Part shown: positions 1-8,270 of the stretch, in pieces | How the letters are laid out: the number at the start of each line of letters is the position of its first letter | Numbering within the stretch: the stretch's first letter is position 1 | Assembly: GCA_021203285.1 (NCBI GenBank) | Contig: JAJQBM010000034.1 | Span: 1 to 12,775, forward strand | DNA length: 12,775 nt | Source of the DNA: Clostridiales bacterium | Lineage (GTDB): Bacteria > Bacillota > Clostridia > Lachnospirales > Lachnospiraceae | Direction of reading: 5' to 3' | Notes under the pieces: model-generated | Database searches by the model: none | Told to the model about the DNA's origin: nothing | What the model saw: the letters and a program-made list of their open reading frames with translations, nothing else | Translations under genes and position numbers: made by a program

Positions 1-1617
1 CTTCCGGTGCGGGACCTGCGTTATAAATTCACGATTATTCCTTGTCTTTAAGATCATTCGCAGGATGGACTCCACGGCTGCGTCTGCCTTCATTCCGTTC
101 ATCGCGCGGCGCATGATATCCACCGCCTCTCTCTCCTCACGGTTCAGGAGGAGATCCTCTCTGCGGGTTCCGGATTTCACGATATCGATCGCCGGGAAAA
201 TACGCTTCTCGGAGAGCTTCCGATCCAGAATCAGCTCCATGTTGCCGGTTCCCTTGAACTCCTCATAGACCACATCGTCCATGTGGCTGCCGGTGTCCAC
301 GAGAGCTGTGGCGAGGATGGTCAGGCTGCCGCCCTCCCGCATGTTTCGGGCCGCTCCGAAAAATCGCTTCGGCATATGCAAAGCAGCGGGATCCAGACCG
401 CCGGACAGGGTACGTCCGCTGGACGGAACCACCAGATTGTATGCGCGGGCCAGACGGGTGATGCTGTCTAAGAGAATCATCACGTCCTTTTTATGCTCGA
501 CAAGGCGCTTCGCGCGCTCGATCACCATCTCGGAAACACGCTTATGGTGCTCCGGAAGCTCATCAAACGTGGAGTAGATGACCTCGACATTCTCTCCCTC
601 GATCGCCTCCATCATGTCCGTGACCTCCTCCGGCCGCTCGTCAATCAGAAGGATGATCAGATGCATGTCCGGATTGTTGTTTTTTACAGAGGTTGCGATC
701 TCCTTTAACAGTGTCGTCTTACCAGCCTTCGGCTGGGAGACGATCATGCCTCTCTGTCCCTTGCCGACCGGCGCGATCAGATCCACAATGCGCATGGACA
801 TACGGGAAGAACTCGACGCGCCAGACACCCCCGACGCCTCCAGACGCAGGCGCTCGTTGGGGAAGATCGGGGTCAGATCCTCAAACGGCGTCCGCTGTGC
901 GGCAATCGCAGGAGGAATATCATTCACCGTAGAAATATATAAAAGCGCGGAAAACTTCTCGCCCTGTGAGCGGATCCGCTTGTTTCCGGAAATGATGTCT
1001 CCGGTCTTTAACTTAAACCGGCGAATCTGGGACGGGGACACATAGACATCCTGATCTCCTGGAAGATAATTTTCGCAGCGGATAAACCCGTATCCGTCCG
1101 GCATGACCTCAAGGATCCCCTCGGCCTTCTCCCCGCTGTCGAGGTCCGCCATCGAAATTCCCTCTGATTCCATCTTTTGCGCCGTGCGGTCGTCAATGGT
1201 CCGAAGACGCTCATCCGCCGCATCCTCAAAATAAGACGGTCTTGACACTCTGTGTCTCGGTTCCTCCGACCGGGATTCCTTGGGAAGCGGCGAATATCTC
1301 CTGCCCTCCCTGACTGTCCCGGACGCGGAATTTTTCTCCTTTCGCACCGTTCCCGGCTGTTTTTCCTGTCTGCCCGTCTCTTCCGAAGAGGAATCCCCCT
1401 GCGGTGCGTCATCCGCAGCGGCCTCTGCCGCCGGGCTCTCTGTCTTCTTTTCCTCCGCCGGTGCATCCTGCGCTCCTGCCTGTGCATCCAGCTCGTCCTG
1501 CTCTAACATACGCTCGATCAGTTCGGCTTTTTTCAGGGTGGAGACACGCTTCATGCCGCGTGCTTTCGCCAGATCCTTCAAAATAGCTAGGGAAAGACTC
1601 TCATACTTTTCTCTCAT
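1..1617 (-). CDS. rho: Transcription termination factor Rho (3' end beyond window)
   Basis: Rho is a hexameric RNA-dependent ATPase that tracks along nascent RNA and releases RNA polymerase. All 539 codons in the window are open; only the extreme C-terminus is lost at the left edge. Residues 1-43 form a Rho_N (SAP-like) helical domain. Residues about 45-150 are a low-complexity linker rich in Glu, Ala, Ser, Pro and Arg. The cold-shock-type RNA-binding domain starts near 160 (PDGYGFIR, then [12 protein letters not shown]). The RecA-like ATPase carries [18 protein letters not shown] as Walker A (Lys300), [16 protein letters not shown] as Walker B (Asp326) and a late [20 protein letters not shown] segment. 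The ATG at 1617 follows GGAGG (1623-1627) at a good distance. It is transcribed divergently from the DUF4364 gene. The leader from the proposed promoter is about 110 nt, long enough for attenuation-type control, but I see no clear structure. The family call is certain. Confidence 0.97.
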   Translation of the reverse strand, partial: MREKYESLSLAILKDLAKARGMKRVSTLKKAELIERMLEQDELDAQAGAQDAPAEEKKTESPAAEAAADDAPQGDSSSEETGRQEKQPGTVRKEKNSASGTVREGRRYSPLPKESRSEEPRHRVSRPSYFEDAADERLRTIDDRTAQKMESEGISMADLDSGEKAEGILEVMPDGYGFIRCENYLPGDQDVYVSPSQIRRFKLKTGDIISGNKRIRSQGEKFSALLYISTVNDIPPAIAAQRTPFEDLTPIFPNERLRLEASGVSGASSSSRMSMRIVDLIAPVGKGQRGMIVSQPKAGKTTLLKEIATSVKNNNPDMHLIILLIDERPEEVTDMMEAIEGENVEVIYSTFDELPEHHKRVSEMVIERAKRLVEHKKDVMILLDSITRLARAYNLVVPSSGRTLSGGLDPAALHMPKRFFGAARNMREGGSLTILATALVDTGSHMDDVVYEEFKGTGNMELILDRKLSEKRIFPAIDIVKSGTRREDLLLNREEREAVDIMRRAMNGMKADAAVESILRMILKTRNNREFITQVPHRK

Positions 1618-1732
1618 TCTTACCTCCAGTCTGCTGTCAATCTCCTGAAATATAAAATATGTACGCTATCCATCTACCACATATAAAAGGGGTTTCCCGC
1701 CAGAATTGGCGTATGCGAATAGTTGTGAAATG

Positions 1733-1761
1733 ATTATACACCATCCCGAGAAAAAATGATA
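1733..1761 (-). promoter_or_regulatory. Candidate rho promoter
   Basis: On the minus strand a perfect TATAAT (1738-1733) is preceded, 17 nt upstream, by a poor -35, TATCAT (1761-1756). It is the only consensus -10 in the divergent gap and would give a leader of about 110 nt before the rho start. The weak -35 keeps confidence moderate. Confidence 0.45.
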
Positions 1762-1774
1762 GCCCTAATTTTTC

Positions 1775-1803
1775 TTGATTTGTAATTTTATCAATGCTAT
1801 GAT
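1775..1803 (+). promoter_or_regulatory. Sigma-A promoter for the DUF4364 gene
   Basis: TTGATT (1775-1780), a 17-nt spacer and TATGAT (1798-1803) make a near-consensus housekeeping promoter. Transcription would begin near 1810, leaving a short leader before the AGAGG SD (1824-1828) and the ATG at 1837. It lies back to back with the candidate rho promoter, with about 14 nt between the two elements. Confidence 0.75.
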
Positions 1804-1836
1804 GATACCATCCTACATTTACAAGAGGTACGAAAA

Positions 1837-2352
1837 ATGGCTGAACTGGGTACCATGTACCGCATTATGATCCTTTACATGCTGGATCGCGTGGATTGCA
1901 CGCTGACCAACACTCAGATCACGAATTTTATTCAGGAAAAAGATTATACGAATTATTTCACTGTGCAGCAGACACTCTCTGATCTGCTCTCCTCCGGGCT
2001 GATCACGGCGGAGTCTACGCACAGCAACACGCGCTACCGCATCACGGACGAGGGAACAAAGACGCTGCGTTTTTTTGAGGACAAAATTTCCCCTGAGATC
2101 CGCGAGGACATCCTCTCCTATCTTCAGGAACACGACTGCGAGCTGAAGCAGGAGACATCCGTGTACGCCGACTATTTTAAAGCAACCGGCACCGGATATC
2201 AGGTTCGCTGCCGGATCAAGGAAAAGGAGAACTCCGTCGTAGACCTGACGCTCCTCGTCCGGAACCGTCAGCAGGCCGAGGCTGTCTGTGCAAACTGGAG
2301 GCAGGAAAGCACGGAGGTATATGCCCTCCTGATGGATCGATTGGTCAAATAA
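1837..2352 (+). CDS. DUF4364 family protein (winged-helix-like regulator candidate)
   Basis: This 171-residue protein matches my knowledge of the DUF4364 family, widespread in Clostridia and uncharacterised. Residues about 1-80 read as a winged helix-turn-helix. They have a helical start (MYRIMILYMLDRVD), a central helix pair (TNTQITNFIQEKDY and FTVQQTLSDLLSSGLI) and a wing-like strand with NTRYRITDEGTKTL, a pattern shared with PadR/MarR-type regulators. The remainder alternates charged strands and helices and may mediate dimerisation or sensing. The start is fixed by AGAGG 8 nt upstream and a sigma-A promoter. No signal peptide or membrane segment is visible. It is divergent from rho and convergent with the GGGtGRT gene. 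DNA binding is inferred from fold-like pattern only, and no target is suggested by the sequence. Confidence 0.88.
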   Translation: MAELGTMYRIMILYMLDRVDCTLTNTQITNFIQEKDYTNYFTVQQTLSDLLSSGLITAESTHSNTRYRITDEGTKTLRFFEDKISPEIREDILSYLQEHDCELKQETSVYADYFKATGTGYQVRCRIKEKENSVVDLTLLVRNRQQAEAVCANWRQESTEVYALLMDRLVK

Positions 2353-2375
2353 GGTTGCCATTTTTTCCGAAGAAA

Positions 2376-2413
2376 AAAAGCGCCGCAGTTCCCAAGGGAA
2401 TTGCAGCGCTTTT
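2376..2413. terminator. Bidirectional intrinsic terminator between convergent genes
   Basis: A hairpin pairs AAAAGCGCCGCAGTTCCC with GGGAATTGCAGCGCTTTT around a 2-nt loop, with one C-A mismatch and one G-U pair. On the minus strand it is followed by an uninterrupted run of seven T, ending the five-gene minus run. On the plus strand the T-rich tail is interrupted but usable for the DUF4364 gene. Confidence 0.88.
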
Positions 2414-2424
2414 CTTTGATTTTT

Positions 2425-3435
2425 CTAGAACTTCCCGGCCTTCGCCGCTTCCTCTACGGAAACCGCAACCGCAACCGTCATGCCGACCATCGGGTTGTTG
2501 CCCGCGCCGATCAGACCCATCATCTCCACATGCGCCGGAACGGAGGAAGAACCCGCGAACTGCGCGTCAGAGTGCATACGGCCCATCGTGTCTGTCATAC
2601 CATAGGATGCAGGGCCTGCCGCCATGTTGTCCGGATGCAGGGTACGGCCTGTGCCGCCGCCGGACGCCACGGAGAAGTACTTTTTGCCCATCTCCACACA
2701 CTCTTTCTTATATGTGCCGGCTACCGGATGCTGAAAACGGGTCGGGTTTGTGGAATTTCCGGTGATGGAAACGCCGACATTCTCATGATGCATGATCGCG
2801 ACGCCCTCCTGGACATCATCGCTGCCGTAGCATTTTACTGTCGCTCGAAGACCGGTGGAATACGGCTTCTCATAGATGACATTCAGCTTTGCTTCTTTAT
2901 AATCATACTTCGTCTCCACATAGGTAAATCCGTTGATGCGGGAGATGATCTGCGCCGCATCCTTGCCGAGGCCGTTCAGGATTACGCGAAGCGGTTTCTG
3001 GCGAACCTTGTTTGCTTTCTCCGCGATACCGATTGCACCCTCCGCCGCCGCAAAGGACTCATGACCTGCCAGGAAGCAGAAGCACTCGGTCTCCTCCTCC
3101 AGAAGCATCTTGCCAAGGTTGCCGTGTCCCAGACCTACCTTGCGGTGATCCGCCACAGAACCCGGGATGCAGAAGGACTGCAGTCCCTCGCCGATGGCCG
3201 CAGCGGCATCGGAAGCCTTGCGGCAGTTTTCCTTAATCGCGATCGCAGCGCCTACGATGTAAGCCCAGCAGGCGTTCTCAAAGCAGATCGGCTGAATGCT
3301 CTTGATCTGACTGTAAACATCAAGACCCGCGTCCTTTGTGATCTTCTCCGCCTCCTCGATGGAAGCAATGCCATATGTATTCAGGGCCGCGTTGATCTGG
3401 TCAATTCTTCTCTCATATGATTCAAATAATGCCAT
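2425..3435 (-). CDS. GGGtGRT protein (conserved clostridial protein of unknown function)
   Basis: This 336-residue protein carries the name-giving motif GGGTGRT at residues 259-265, in the context FSVASGGGTGRTLHPDN, and belongs to the family called GGGtGRT protein. It has eight cysteines (51, 56, 71, 89, 118, 120, 202, 246), two of them as CFC at 118-120. Conserved-looking His residues occur at 97, 104, 125 and 216-217. The tail is glycine- and alanine-rich. No membrane segment or signal peptide is seen, so it is probably cytosolic. The ATG lies 6 nt after the upstream stop. Its SD AAGGAG (3445-3450) sits inside the last codons of that gene, so translation is probably coupled. Pairing with a NifU-like cysteine protein and its own cysteines suggest a metal or Fe-S link, which is inference. 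It ends in TAG. Confidence 0.92.
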   Translation of the reverse strand: MALFESYERRIDQINAALNTYGIASIEEAEKITKDAGLDVYSQIKSIQPICFENACWAYIVGAAIAIKENCRKASDAAAAIGEGLQSFCIPGSVADHRKVGLGHGNLGKMLLEEETECFCFLAGHESFAAAEGAIGIAEKANKVRQKPLRVILNGLGKDAAQIISRINGFTYVETKYDYKEAKLNVIYEKPYSTGLRATVKCYGSDDVQEGVAIMHHENVGVSITGNSTNPTRFQHPVAGTYKKECVEMGKKYFSVASGGGTGRTLHPDNMAAGPASYGMTDTMGRMHSDAQFAGSSSVPAHVEMMGLIGAGNNPMVGMTVAVAVSVEEAAKAGKF

Positions 3436-3441
3436 GGTATC

Positions 3442-4134
3442 TTACTCCTTTCTCGGGTCGATGATCTTTACTGCATCGGCTACACGGCCGTACTGGCCCT
3501 TCGCCTTCTTCCACGCAACGTTGGGCTCATCGCCGTTTTTGATAAAGTCGGTCATCTTTCCGAGGCTCACGAACTGATAGCCGATCACCTCGTCGTTCTC
3601 ATCCAGAGCAAGACCTGTGACATAGCCCTCCGCCATCTCCAGATAGCGAACGCCCTTTTCCTTTGTGCCGTACATCGTTCCGACCTGAGAGCGAAGCCCC
3701 TTGCCGAGATCCTCCAGACCGGCGCCGACGGCAAGTCCGTCATCCGAAAATGCGCTCTGGGTACGTCCGTAAACGATCTGCAGGAACAACTCGCGCATCG
3801 CGGTGTTGATCGCGTCGCAGACCAGATCGGTGTTCAGTGCCTCTAGGATTGTCTTCCCCTGCAGAATCTCCGCCGCCATGGCCGCGGAATGGGTCATTCC
3901 GGAACATCCGATGGTCTCAACAAGCGCTTCCTCGATAACGCCTTCTTTTACATTGAGTGTGAGCTTGCAGGCGCCCTGCTGCGGCGCGCACCAGCCGATT
4001 CCGTGTGTAAAACCGGAAATGTCCTCGATCTTTTTCGCGTGGACCCATTTCCCTTCTTCCGGGATCGGAGCGGGCTCATGCTTTGCGCCCTTGGCAACCG
4101 GGCACATCATCTGTACTTCTTTGGTGTAAATCAT
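3442..4134 (-). CDS. NifU/IscU-like iron-sulfur cluster assembly scaffold-type protein
   Basis: This 230-residue protein has a core, about residues 44-115, resembling the NifU N-terminal/IscU scaffold fold. GIGWCAPQQGACKLTL contains Cys49 and Cys56, then ETIGCSGMTHSAAMAAEIL has Cys77, and Cys106 follows at the usual distance for the third ligand. Cys49, Cys77 and Cys106 could therefore match the three scaffold cysteines. The canonical NPxCGD motif is not present, so it is a divergent member, and classic scaffold activity is unproven. The residues after 120, including VGAGLEDLGKGLRSQVGTMYG, are an extension not found in plain IscU. I choose the ATG at 4134, not one six codons upstream, because AAAGGAG (4142-4148) sits 7 nt before it and overlaps the earlier ATG. 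It lies 6 nt upstream of, and is probably coupled to, the GGGtGRT gene. Confidence 0.82.
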   Translation of the reverse strand: MIYTKEVQMMCPVAKGAKHEPAPIPEEGKWVHAKKIEDISGFTHGIGWCAPQQGACKLTLNVKEGVIEEALVETIGCSGMTHSAAMAAEILQGKTILEALNTDLVCDAINTAMRELFLQIVYGRTQSAFSDDGLAVGAGLEDLGKGLRSQVGTMYGTKEKGVRYLEMAEGYVTGLALDENDEVIGYQFVSLGKMTDFIKNGDEPNVAWKKAKGQYGRVADAVKIIDPRKE

Positions 4135-4141
4135 GGTGTGA

Positions 4142-4148
4142 CTCCTTT
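4142..4148 (-). promoter_or_regulatory. Ribosome binding site deciding the start of the NifU-like gene
   Basis: AAAGGAG lies 7 nt before the ATG at 4134. The alternative ATG at 4152 overlaps this site and has no SD of its own at a usable distance. Confidence 0.8.
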
Positions 4149-4224
4149 CCATAAAACCTCATTGTTATTTTTTTAACGCCTTGCTCTATTTTGCCACAAA
4201 AATTTATATTCGTAAAGGGCAATT

Positions 4225-4890
4225 TTATACCCGTTTCACGATTTCTCCCTGATTCTTATAGATACATCCTGTCGGCACGACGCCGCGGACGGAGGAAAGG
4301 GGATAGATACTGCTGCCCGGGCAGACCACGGTGCCCGGATTTAAGACAGAATTGCAGCCCACCTCCACATGGTCGCCCAGCATGGCGCCGAATTTCTTTC
4401 TCTCCGTGTCAATCTCTTCCTTTCCGTCCCGCACGACGACCAGCGTCTTATCTGACTTCACATTGGAAGTGATGGAACCGGCGCCTATATGCGCCTTGTA
4501 TCCCAGAATCGAATCCCCCACATAGTTATAGTGCGGCACCTGTACGCCGTTAAACAGGATAACATTTTTCAGCTCGACGGAATTGCCGACCACGGCGTTT
4601 TTTCCGACAATGGCGGAACCGCGGATAAACGCGCAGTGACGGATCTCCGCACCCTCATCGATGATTAGCGGACCGCCGAGAAAAGCCGTCGGCGCGATCT
4701 TTGCGCTCTTCGCCACCCAGACATACTTCTCCCGCTGCTCATACTTCTCCGGATCCAGCGTGGGACCCAGATCCGCGATAAAAACCGAGAGCGCGTCCAG
4801 CAGCTCCCACGGATATTCCGCCGTCATCAGGTATTCGCTGGCGATGGTCTCATTCAGGTCGTATAAATTTTCGATTTTGCACTGTTCCAT
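4225..4890 (-). CDS. Stand-alone GlmU-type left-handed beta-helix acyltransferase
   Basis: This 221-residue protein consists of an N-terminal helical stretch (1-55) followed by hexapeptide-repeat left-handed beta-helix. Segments such as AIVGKNAVVGNSVELKNVIL, VGDSILGYKAHIGAGSITSN and LGDHVEVGCNSVLNPGTVV repeat the [LIV]-G-x4 pattern. VPHYNYVGDS places His120 where GlmU has its acetyltransferase catalytic histidine (VPHLxYxGD). No nucleotidyltransferase (Rossmann) domain is present, so the common database label UDP-GlcNAc pyrophosphorylase would be misleading. An amino-sugar or sugar-phosphate acyl acceptor is inferred. The ATG at 4890 has GGAGG (4899-4903) 8 nt upstream. The ATG five codons earlier overlaps that SD and is unlikely. 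It starts 20 nt after topB and is probably cotranscribed. Confidence 0.82.
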   Translation of the reverse strand: MEQCKIENLYDLNETIASEYLMTAEYPWELLDALSVFIADLGPTLDPEKYEQREKYVWVAKSAKIAPTAFLGGPLIIDEGAEIRHCAFIRGSAIVGKNAVVGNSVELKNVILFNGVQVPHYNYVGDSILGYKAHIGAGSITSNVKSDKTLVVVRDGKEEIDTERKKFGAMLGDHVEVGCNSVLNPGTVVCPGSSIYPLSSVRGVVPTGCIYKNQGEIVKRV

Positions 4891-4898
4891 TTTGATAT

Positions 4899-4903
4899 CC
4901 TCC
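4899..4903 (-). promoter_or_regulatory. Ribosome binding site deciding the acyltransferase start
   Basis: GGAGG lies 8 nt before the ATG at 4890. It overlaps the upstream in-frame ATG at 4905, which therefore cannot use it. Confidence 0.78.
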
Positions 4904-4910
4904 ATAATAT

Positions 4911-7085
4911 TTATTTTCTTCCGCCCTTCGTCTTTCTTACAGAAGAAGAGGGTTTCTTGTAAAACTTTGCGTCCTGCTCAAATGCCGCGCGAAGCGGATA
5001 CTGGTTATTTAAACGCATCACCCCGGCGGTGCGTGTTTCGATAAAGCGGTTCAGCTTTTCCATATACTCTTCCGGTGTGACCGTTCCCTCCGCGACATAA
5101 TTCAGACCCTTCTCCCAGCTCGCGGTGAGCTCCGGATTGAGCAGGGATTTGATGGACGCCGACACCACATCAAAGATCATCTCCCCCATCAGCGTGGGCG
5201 TGATGATCTGGGTCTTTTTATTCAGAGCCAGATATTTGTTGGCGACCAGCTTTTTTAAGATCTCCGCGCGGGTCGCGCTGGTGCCGATGCCGCAGCTCTT
5301 GATCTGTGCACGCAGCTCCTCATCCTCAATCAACTGTCCGGCGTTCTCCATCGCCAGAATCATTGAGCCGGAATTGTAACGCTTCGGCGGGGAGGTCTCT
5401 CCCTCCTTAATCTCGTAACCCTTCACCGGCAGACGCATACCCTTTTTCAGCTTTGATACCTCTTCCAGAAGCTTTGAATCCGAAACTTTTTCTGCCTGTC
5501 CGGCTTCTTCTCCCGACATCTCCTCCGCCGGCATATCATCCGAAGCATGTGCCGACGGAGAATTTCCTGCGGCATCCTTCGTCCTCTTTCCCGCAAAGGA
5601 ATACTGCATCACCCGCAGATACCCCTCGTCAGCCAGCACCTTAAAATTAGAGAAGAAGCGCTCATTCTCTATCCCTGCTGTGAGGCTGACCCTCTGGTAA
5701 ACCGCGGGCTCCAGAAAAATGGCAAGAAACCGGCGGACGATGACCTCATACACTTTTACCGACAGCGGATTCAGCCCTTTCATCGCCCCGAAGCCCTGCC
5801 CCGTCGGAATGATGGCGTAGTGATCTGTCACCATTTTATCATTGGTATAACGGGTCTTCGCGATGCTCTTATAACTTCCCTTTTCCAGAATTGACTCCGC
5901 AATCCCCTTCACCGCGCCGATGTTTTTCAAACCCGCGATATTTTTATGTATTTCCTTTGCCACCGCCGTGGTCAGCACACGCGCATCCGTCCGCGGGTAG
6001 GTGACAAGCTTTTTCTCATAGAGCTCCTGCACAACCTTCAGTGTTTCATCCGGGCTGATCTTAAAAAGCTTGGAACAATCGTTCTGCAGCTCCGCCAGAT
6101 TGTAGAGAAGCGGCGGATTTTTCTTTTCCCGCTTTTTCTCAACCGATATGACCGAAGCCTCCTGCGGTCTGACCTCGCGCAGCGCGCCAATAAATGCTTC
6201 CGCATCTTCCCGAAGGCGAAAACCATTCTCCTTGTACAGCTTCGGATGCCCCCAGACAGAAAAGTCCGCCTTTTCCTCCTGCTTGTCCGTCTTGGATCCG
6301 GGCGGCGGCATTTTTCCGGTGTCATAGCGGGAACCGGGCGTCACCTTCCACTCGCCCTCAATCTCCATGCCGCTCACATCCATCCGGTCAAACACACGGT
6401 AAAACGGGGTTTTCACAAAGGAGCGGATCTCCCGCTCCCGGCGGACCACCATCCCGAGGACGCAGGTCATAACCCGCCCAACGGAGATCACGGCGTACCG
6501 CTGATGCAAAAAGGATGCAACCGCGTTGCCGTATTTCAGGGTCAGAAGGCGGGAGAAATTGATCCCCATGAGATAATCCTCTTTCGCCCGCAGATAGGCC
6601 GATTCTGAGAGATTGTCGTAGGCAGACCAATCCTTTGCCTCGCGAATTCCCCGAAGAATTTCCTCCTCTGTCTGCGAATCGATCCAGACACGCTTGCGCG
6701 TCTTTTTCGCATCCACCTCTGCCATCTGATCCACCAGACGATAGATATACTCTCCCTCCCGCCCGGAATCCGTACAGATATAGATCGTATCCACATCCTG
6801 CCGGTTCAGCAGGCCGGAGACGATCTGAAACTGTTTCTGTACGCCGGGGATGACCTCGTATTTGAATTCCTCCGGCAGAAACGGGAGCGTCGAGAGGCTC
6901 CACTTTTTATATTTCATGTCGTATGCTTCGTGATAGCTCAGCATCACCAGATGCCCCACACACCAGGTAACCACCGCATGCTCGGACTCCTGATACCCGT
7001 TAAACGACCGCATATACTCCCCAAGCGCACGCGCAAACTCCCGCGCCACGCTCGGCTTCTCAGCGATAAGCAGCGACTTGGACAT
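4911..7085 (-). CDS. topB: DNA topoisomerase III, type IA
   Basis: This 724-residue type IA topoisomerase passes one DNA strand through a transient break in another, decatenating and removing negative supercoils. The Toprim domain shows LLIAEKPSVA (Glu9) and ICTDSGREGEYIYR (Asp106). The catalytic tyrosine is Tyr363 in KKLVTYPRTDARVL. A late SCGIGTSATRAEILKKL motif at 597-612 is typical. Two points differ from the textbook family: the Toprim acidic pair reads D-S-G, and the usually conserved GRVQ(T/S)P is GRVMTC (203-208). A charged, low-complexity insertion spans about 500-545. The protein ends in a basic tail without zinc fingers, as in other TopB enzymes. The start ATG follows an AAAGGA-type SD. 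It lies 33 nt downstream of the kinase gene and 20 nt upstream of the acyltransferase, in one probable operon. A mobile-element TopB is less likely, as no conjugation genes are near. Confidence 0.94.
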   Translation of the reverse strand: MSKSLLIAEKPSVAREFARALGEYMRSFNGYQESEHAVVTWCVGHLVMLSYHEAYDMKYKKWSLSTLPFLPEEFKYEVIPGVQKQFQIVSGLLNRQDVDTIYICTDSGREGEYIYRLVDQMAEVDAKKTRKRVWIDSQTEEEILRGIREAKDWSAYDNLSESAYLRAKEDYLMGINFSRLLTLKYGNAVASFLHQRYAVISVGRVMTCVLGMVVRREREIRSFVKTPFYRVFDRMDVSGMEIEGEWKVTPGSRYDTGKMPPPGSKTDKQEEKADFSVWGHPKLYKENGFRLREDAEAFIGALREVRPQEASVISVEKKREKKNPPLLYNLAELQNDCSKLFKISPDETLKVVQELYEKKLVTYPRTDARVLTTAVAKEIHKNIAGLKNIGAVKGIAESILEKGSYKSIAKTRYTNDKMVTDHYAIIPTGQGFGAMKGLNPLSVKVYEVIVRRFLAIFLEPAVYQRVSLTAGIENERFFSNFKVLADEGYLRVMQYSFAGKRTKDAAGNSPSAHASDDMPAEEMSGEEAGQAEKVSDSKLLEEVSKLKKGMRLPVKGYEIKEGETSPPKRYNSGSMILAMENAGQLIEDEELRAQIKSCGIGTSATRAEILKKLVANKYLALNKKTQIITPTLMGEMIFDVVSASIKSLLNPELTASWEKGLNYVAEGTVTPEEYMEKLNRFIETRTAGVMRLNNQYPLRAAFEQDAKFYKKPSSSVRKTKGGRK

Positions 7086-7118
7086 TCCTTACCCGTTCCT
7101 TTTCTTCGCAATCGATCG

Positions 7119-8234
7119 TCACATGTATCTTCTGACGATCGCCTGCATCTCATCCCACTTCTGTTCCATATCCGCCACCAGCTTGAACTGCGTCCGGCAG
7201 CGGTCCAGATTGTGTCCCTCCCGGTGAATCTTGAAATAGGTATCGCCCTGCAGGTAATCCGTCAGAAACCGCATCCCGCACTCGAAGGTCATCACCTTCG
7301 CGCCCATGGGCAGCAGCTCAATCTCCTTTGGCGTCAGTTTCCCGGCGCACCCCTCCAGAAATCCTTTTGTGTAAATGTCAAACAGCTCCATGCTGCAGGA
7401 AACCTTGGAAAGATCCCGTTCGTCCTCATCCGCCGTGCTGGCGCCGAAACGGATGGAATCGCCGAAATCGTTCATCGCCAGACCGGGCATCACCGTATCC
7501 AGATCAATGACACAGATGCCCTTTCCGGTCGCATTGTCAATCATAATATTGTTCAGCTTGGTATCATTATGTGTCACCCGCAGAGGCAGCTCGCCCGCCG
7601 CAAGAAGATCGGTGAAATAGTCTGCCACATCCTCCCGATCCAGCACAAACTGAATTTCTTTCCGGACATCGGCAGCCCTGCCCATCACATCCTCAGCAAC
7701 CGCCTGCCGAAAGACTGGAAACCGGGCTTTTGTATCGTGATATCCCGGGATGGTCTCGTGAAGCGTCTCCGCCGGATAATCCGCCAGAAGCCCCTGAAAA
7801 TGCCCGAACGCCACCGCACTCTCATAGAAATCCTCCGGCTTTTCCACCCGGCCATAGCAGGAGGCGTCCTCAATAAAATGGTATGCGCGCCAATATTCAC
7901 CTGACGTATCCACATAGTATGGTCTGCCGTCGCATGTCAAAATCACATTCAGCGTCTCCCGATCCGGATCTCCACCGTCTTGTGAAATACGCTCCCTGAG
8001 ATACGCCGTCACCGAGACGATATTTTCCATCAATTCCACCGGTTTTGCAAAAACCTCCCGGTTCATTCTCTGCAAGATGACCTTTTTCTGCATTCCGTCC
8101 GTCCGGTCAAAAACAAGCAGCCATGTATCGTTGATATGGCCGCTCCCGTAGGGCTTCCGGCTTACAAGCCGCCCCTCAAACTGAAAATTCCGCGCTATAT
8201 CATTTATAAATTCATCATCGACTATGCCGTGCAT
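7119..8234 (-). CDS. NahK-like sugar kinase (aminoglycoside phosphotransferase fold)
   Basis: This 371-residue protein has the aminoglycoside-phosphotransferase/choline-kinase fold. An N-lobe nucleotide loop is seen at YGSGHINDTWLL (29-40) and an ATP-binding strand at KVILQRMN. The catalytic loop is THNDTKLNN with Asp224, and the metal-binding motif is CVIDLDTVMPG (Asp244, Asp246). HNDTKLNN followed by VIDLDTVMPG closely resembles N-acetylhexosamine 1-kinases of the bifidobacterial NahK type, so an amino-sugar 1-kinase is the best guess. Other small-molecule substrates of this superfamily cannot be excluded. It is cytosolic, with no membrane segment. The ATG follows GGAGGA at a good distance, and a strong sigma-A promoter (8271-8299) lies just upstream, making it first in the run leading to topB. 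It ends in TGA. Confidence 0.85.
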   Translation of the reverse strand: MHGIVDDEFINDIARNFQFEGRLVSRKPYGSGHINDTWLLVFDRTDGMQKKVILQRMNREVFAKPVELMENIVSVTAYLRERISQDGGDPDRETLNVILTCDGRPYYVDTSGEYWRAYHFIEDASCYGRVEKPEDFYESAVAFGHFQGLLADYPAETLHETIPGYHDTKARFPVFRQAVAEDVMGRAADVRKEIQFVLDREDVADYFTDLLAAGELPLRVTHNDTKLNNIMIDNATGKGICVIDLDTVMPGLAMNDFGDSIRFGASTADEDERDLSKVSCSMELFDIYTKGFLEGCAGKLTPKEIELLPMGAKVMTFECGMRFLTDYLQGDTYFKIHREGHNLDRCRTQFKLVADMEQKWDEMQAIVRRYM

Positions 8235-8270
8235 TACCGTTCTCTCCTCCTGTGCGAATCATTGTGTTTC

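Noticed and set aside
1698..1711. CGCCA-GAAT-TGGCG hairpin in the rho leader
   Set aside because: A five-base stem with no T tract; too short to call an attenuator.
1819..2361. Minus-strand open frame (180 codons) opposite DUF4364
   Set aside because: Antisense to a promoter-equipped conserved gene. It matters only as the readthrough extension of the GGGtGRT stop.
2401..3420. Long plus-strand open frame (339 codons) opposite the GGGtGRT gene
   Set aside because: Fully antisense to a clearly conserved gene, without SD or family resemblance; explained by codon bias in moderately GC-rich DNA.
4135..4224. Search for a separate promoter or terminator before the NifU-like gene
   Set aside because: Only weak AT-rich matches and a five-base TTGCC/GGCAA pairing with a long loop; nothing I would defend.
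5946..6608. Plus-strand open frame (220 codons) opposite topB
   Set aside because: Shadow of a well-supported topoisomerase gene; composition is unlike a real protein.
6930..7904. Plus-strand open frame (324 codons) opposite topB and the kinase gene
   Set aside because: It spans the antisense of two unrelated genes and their junction, is rich in His, Arg and Pro, and has no recognisable domain.
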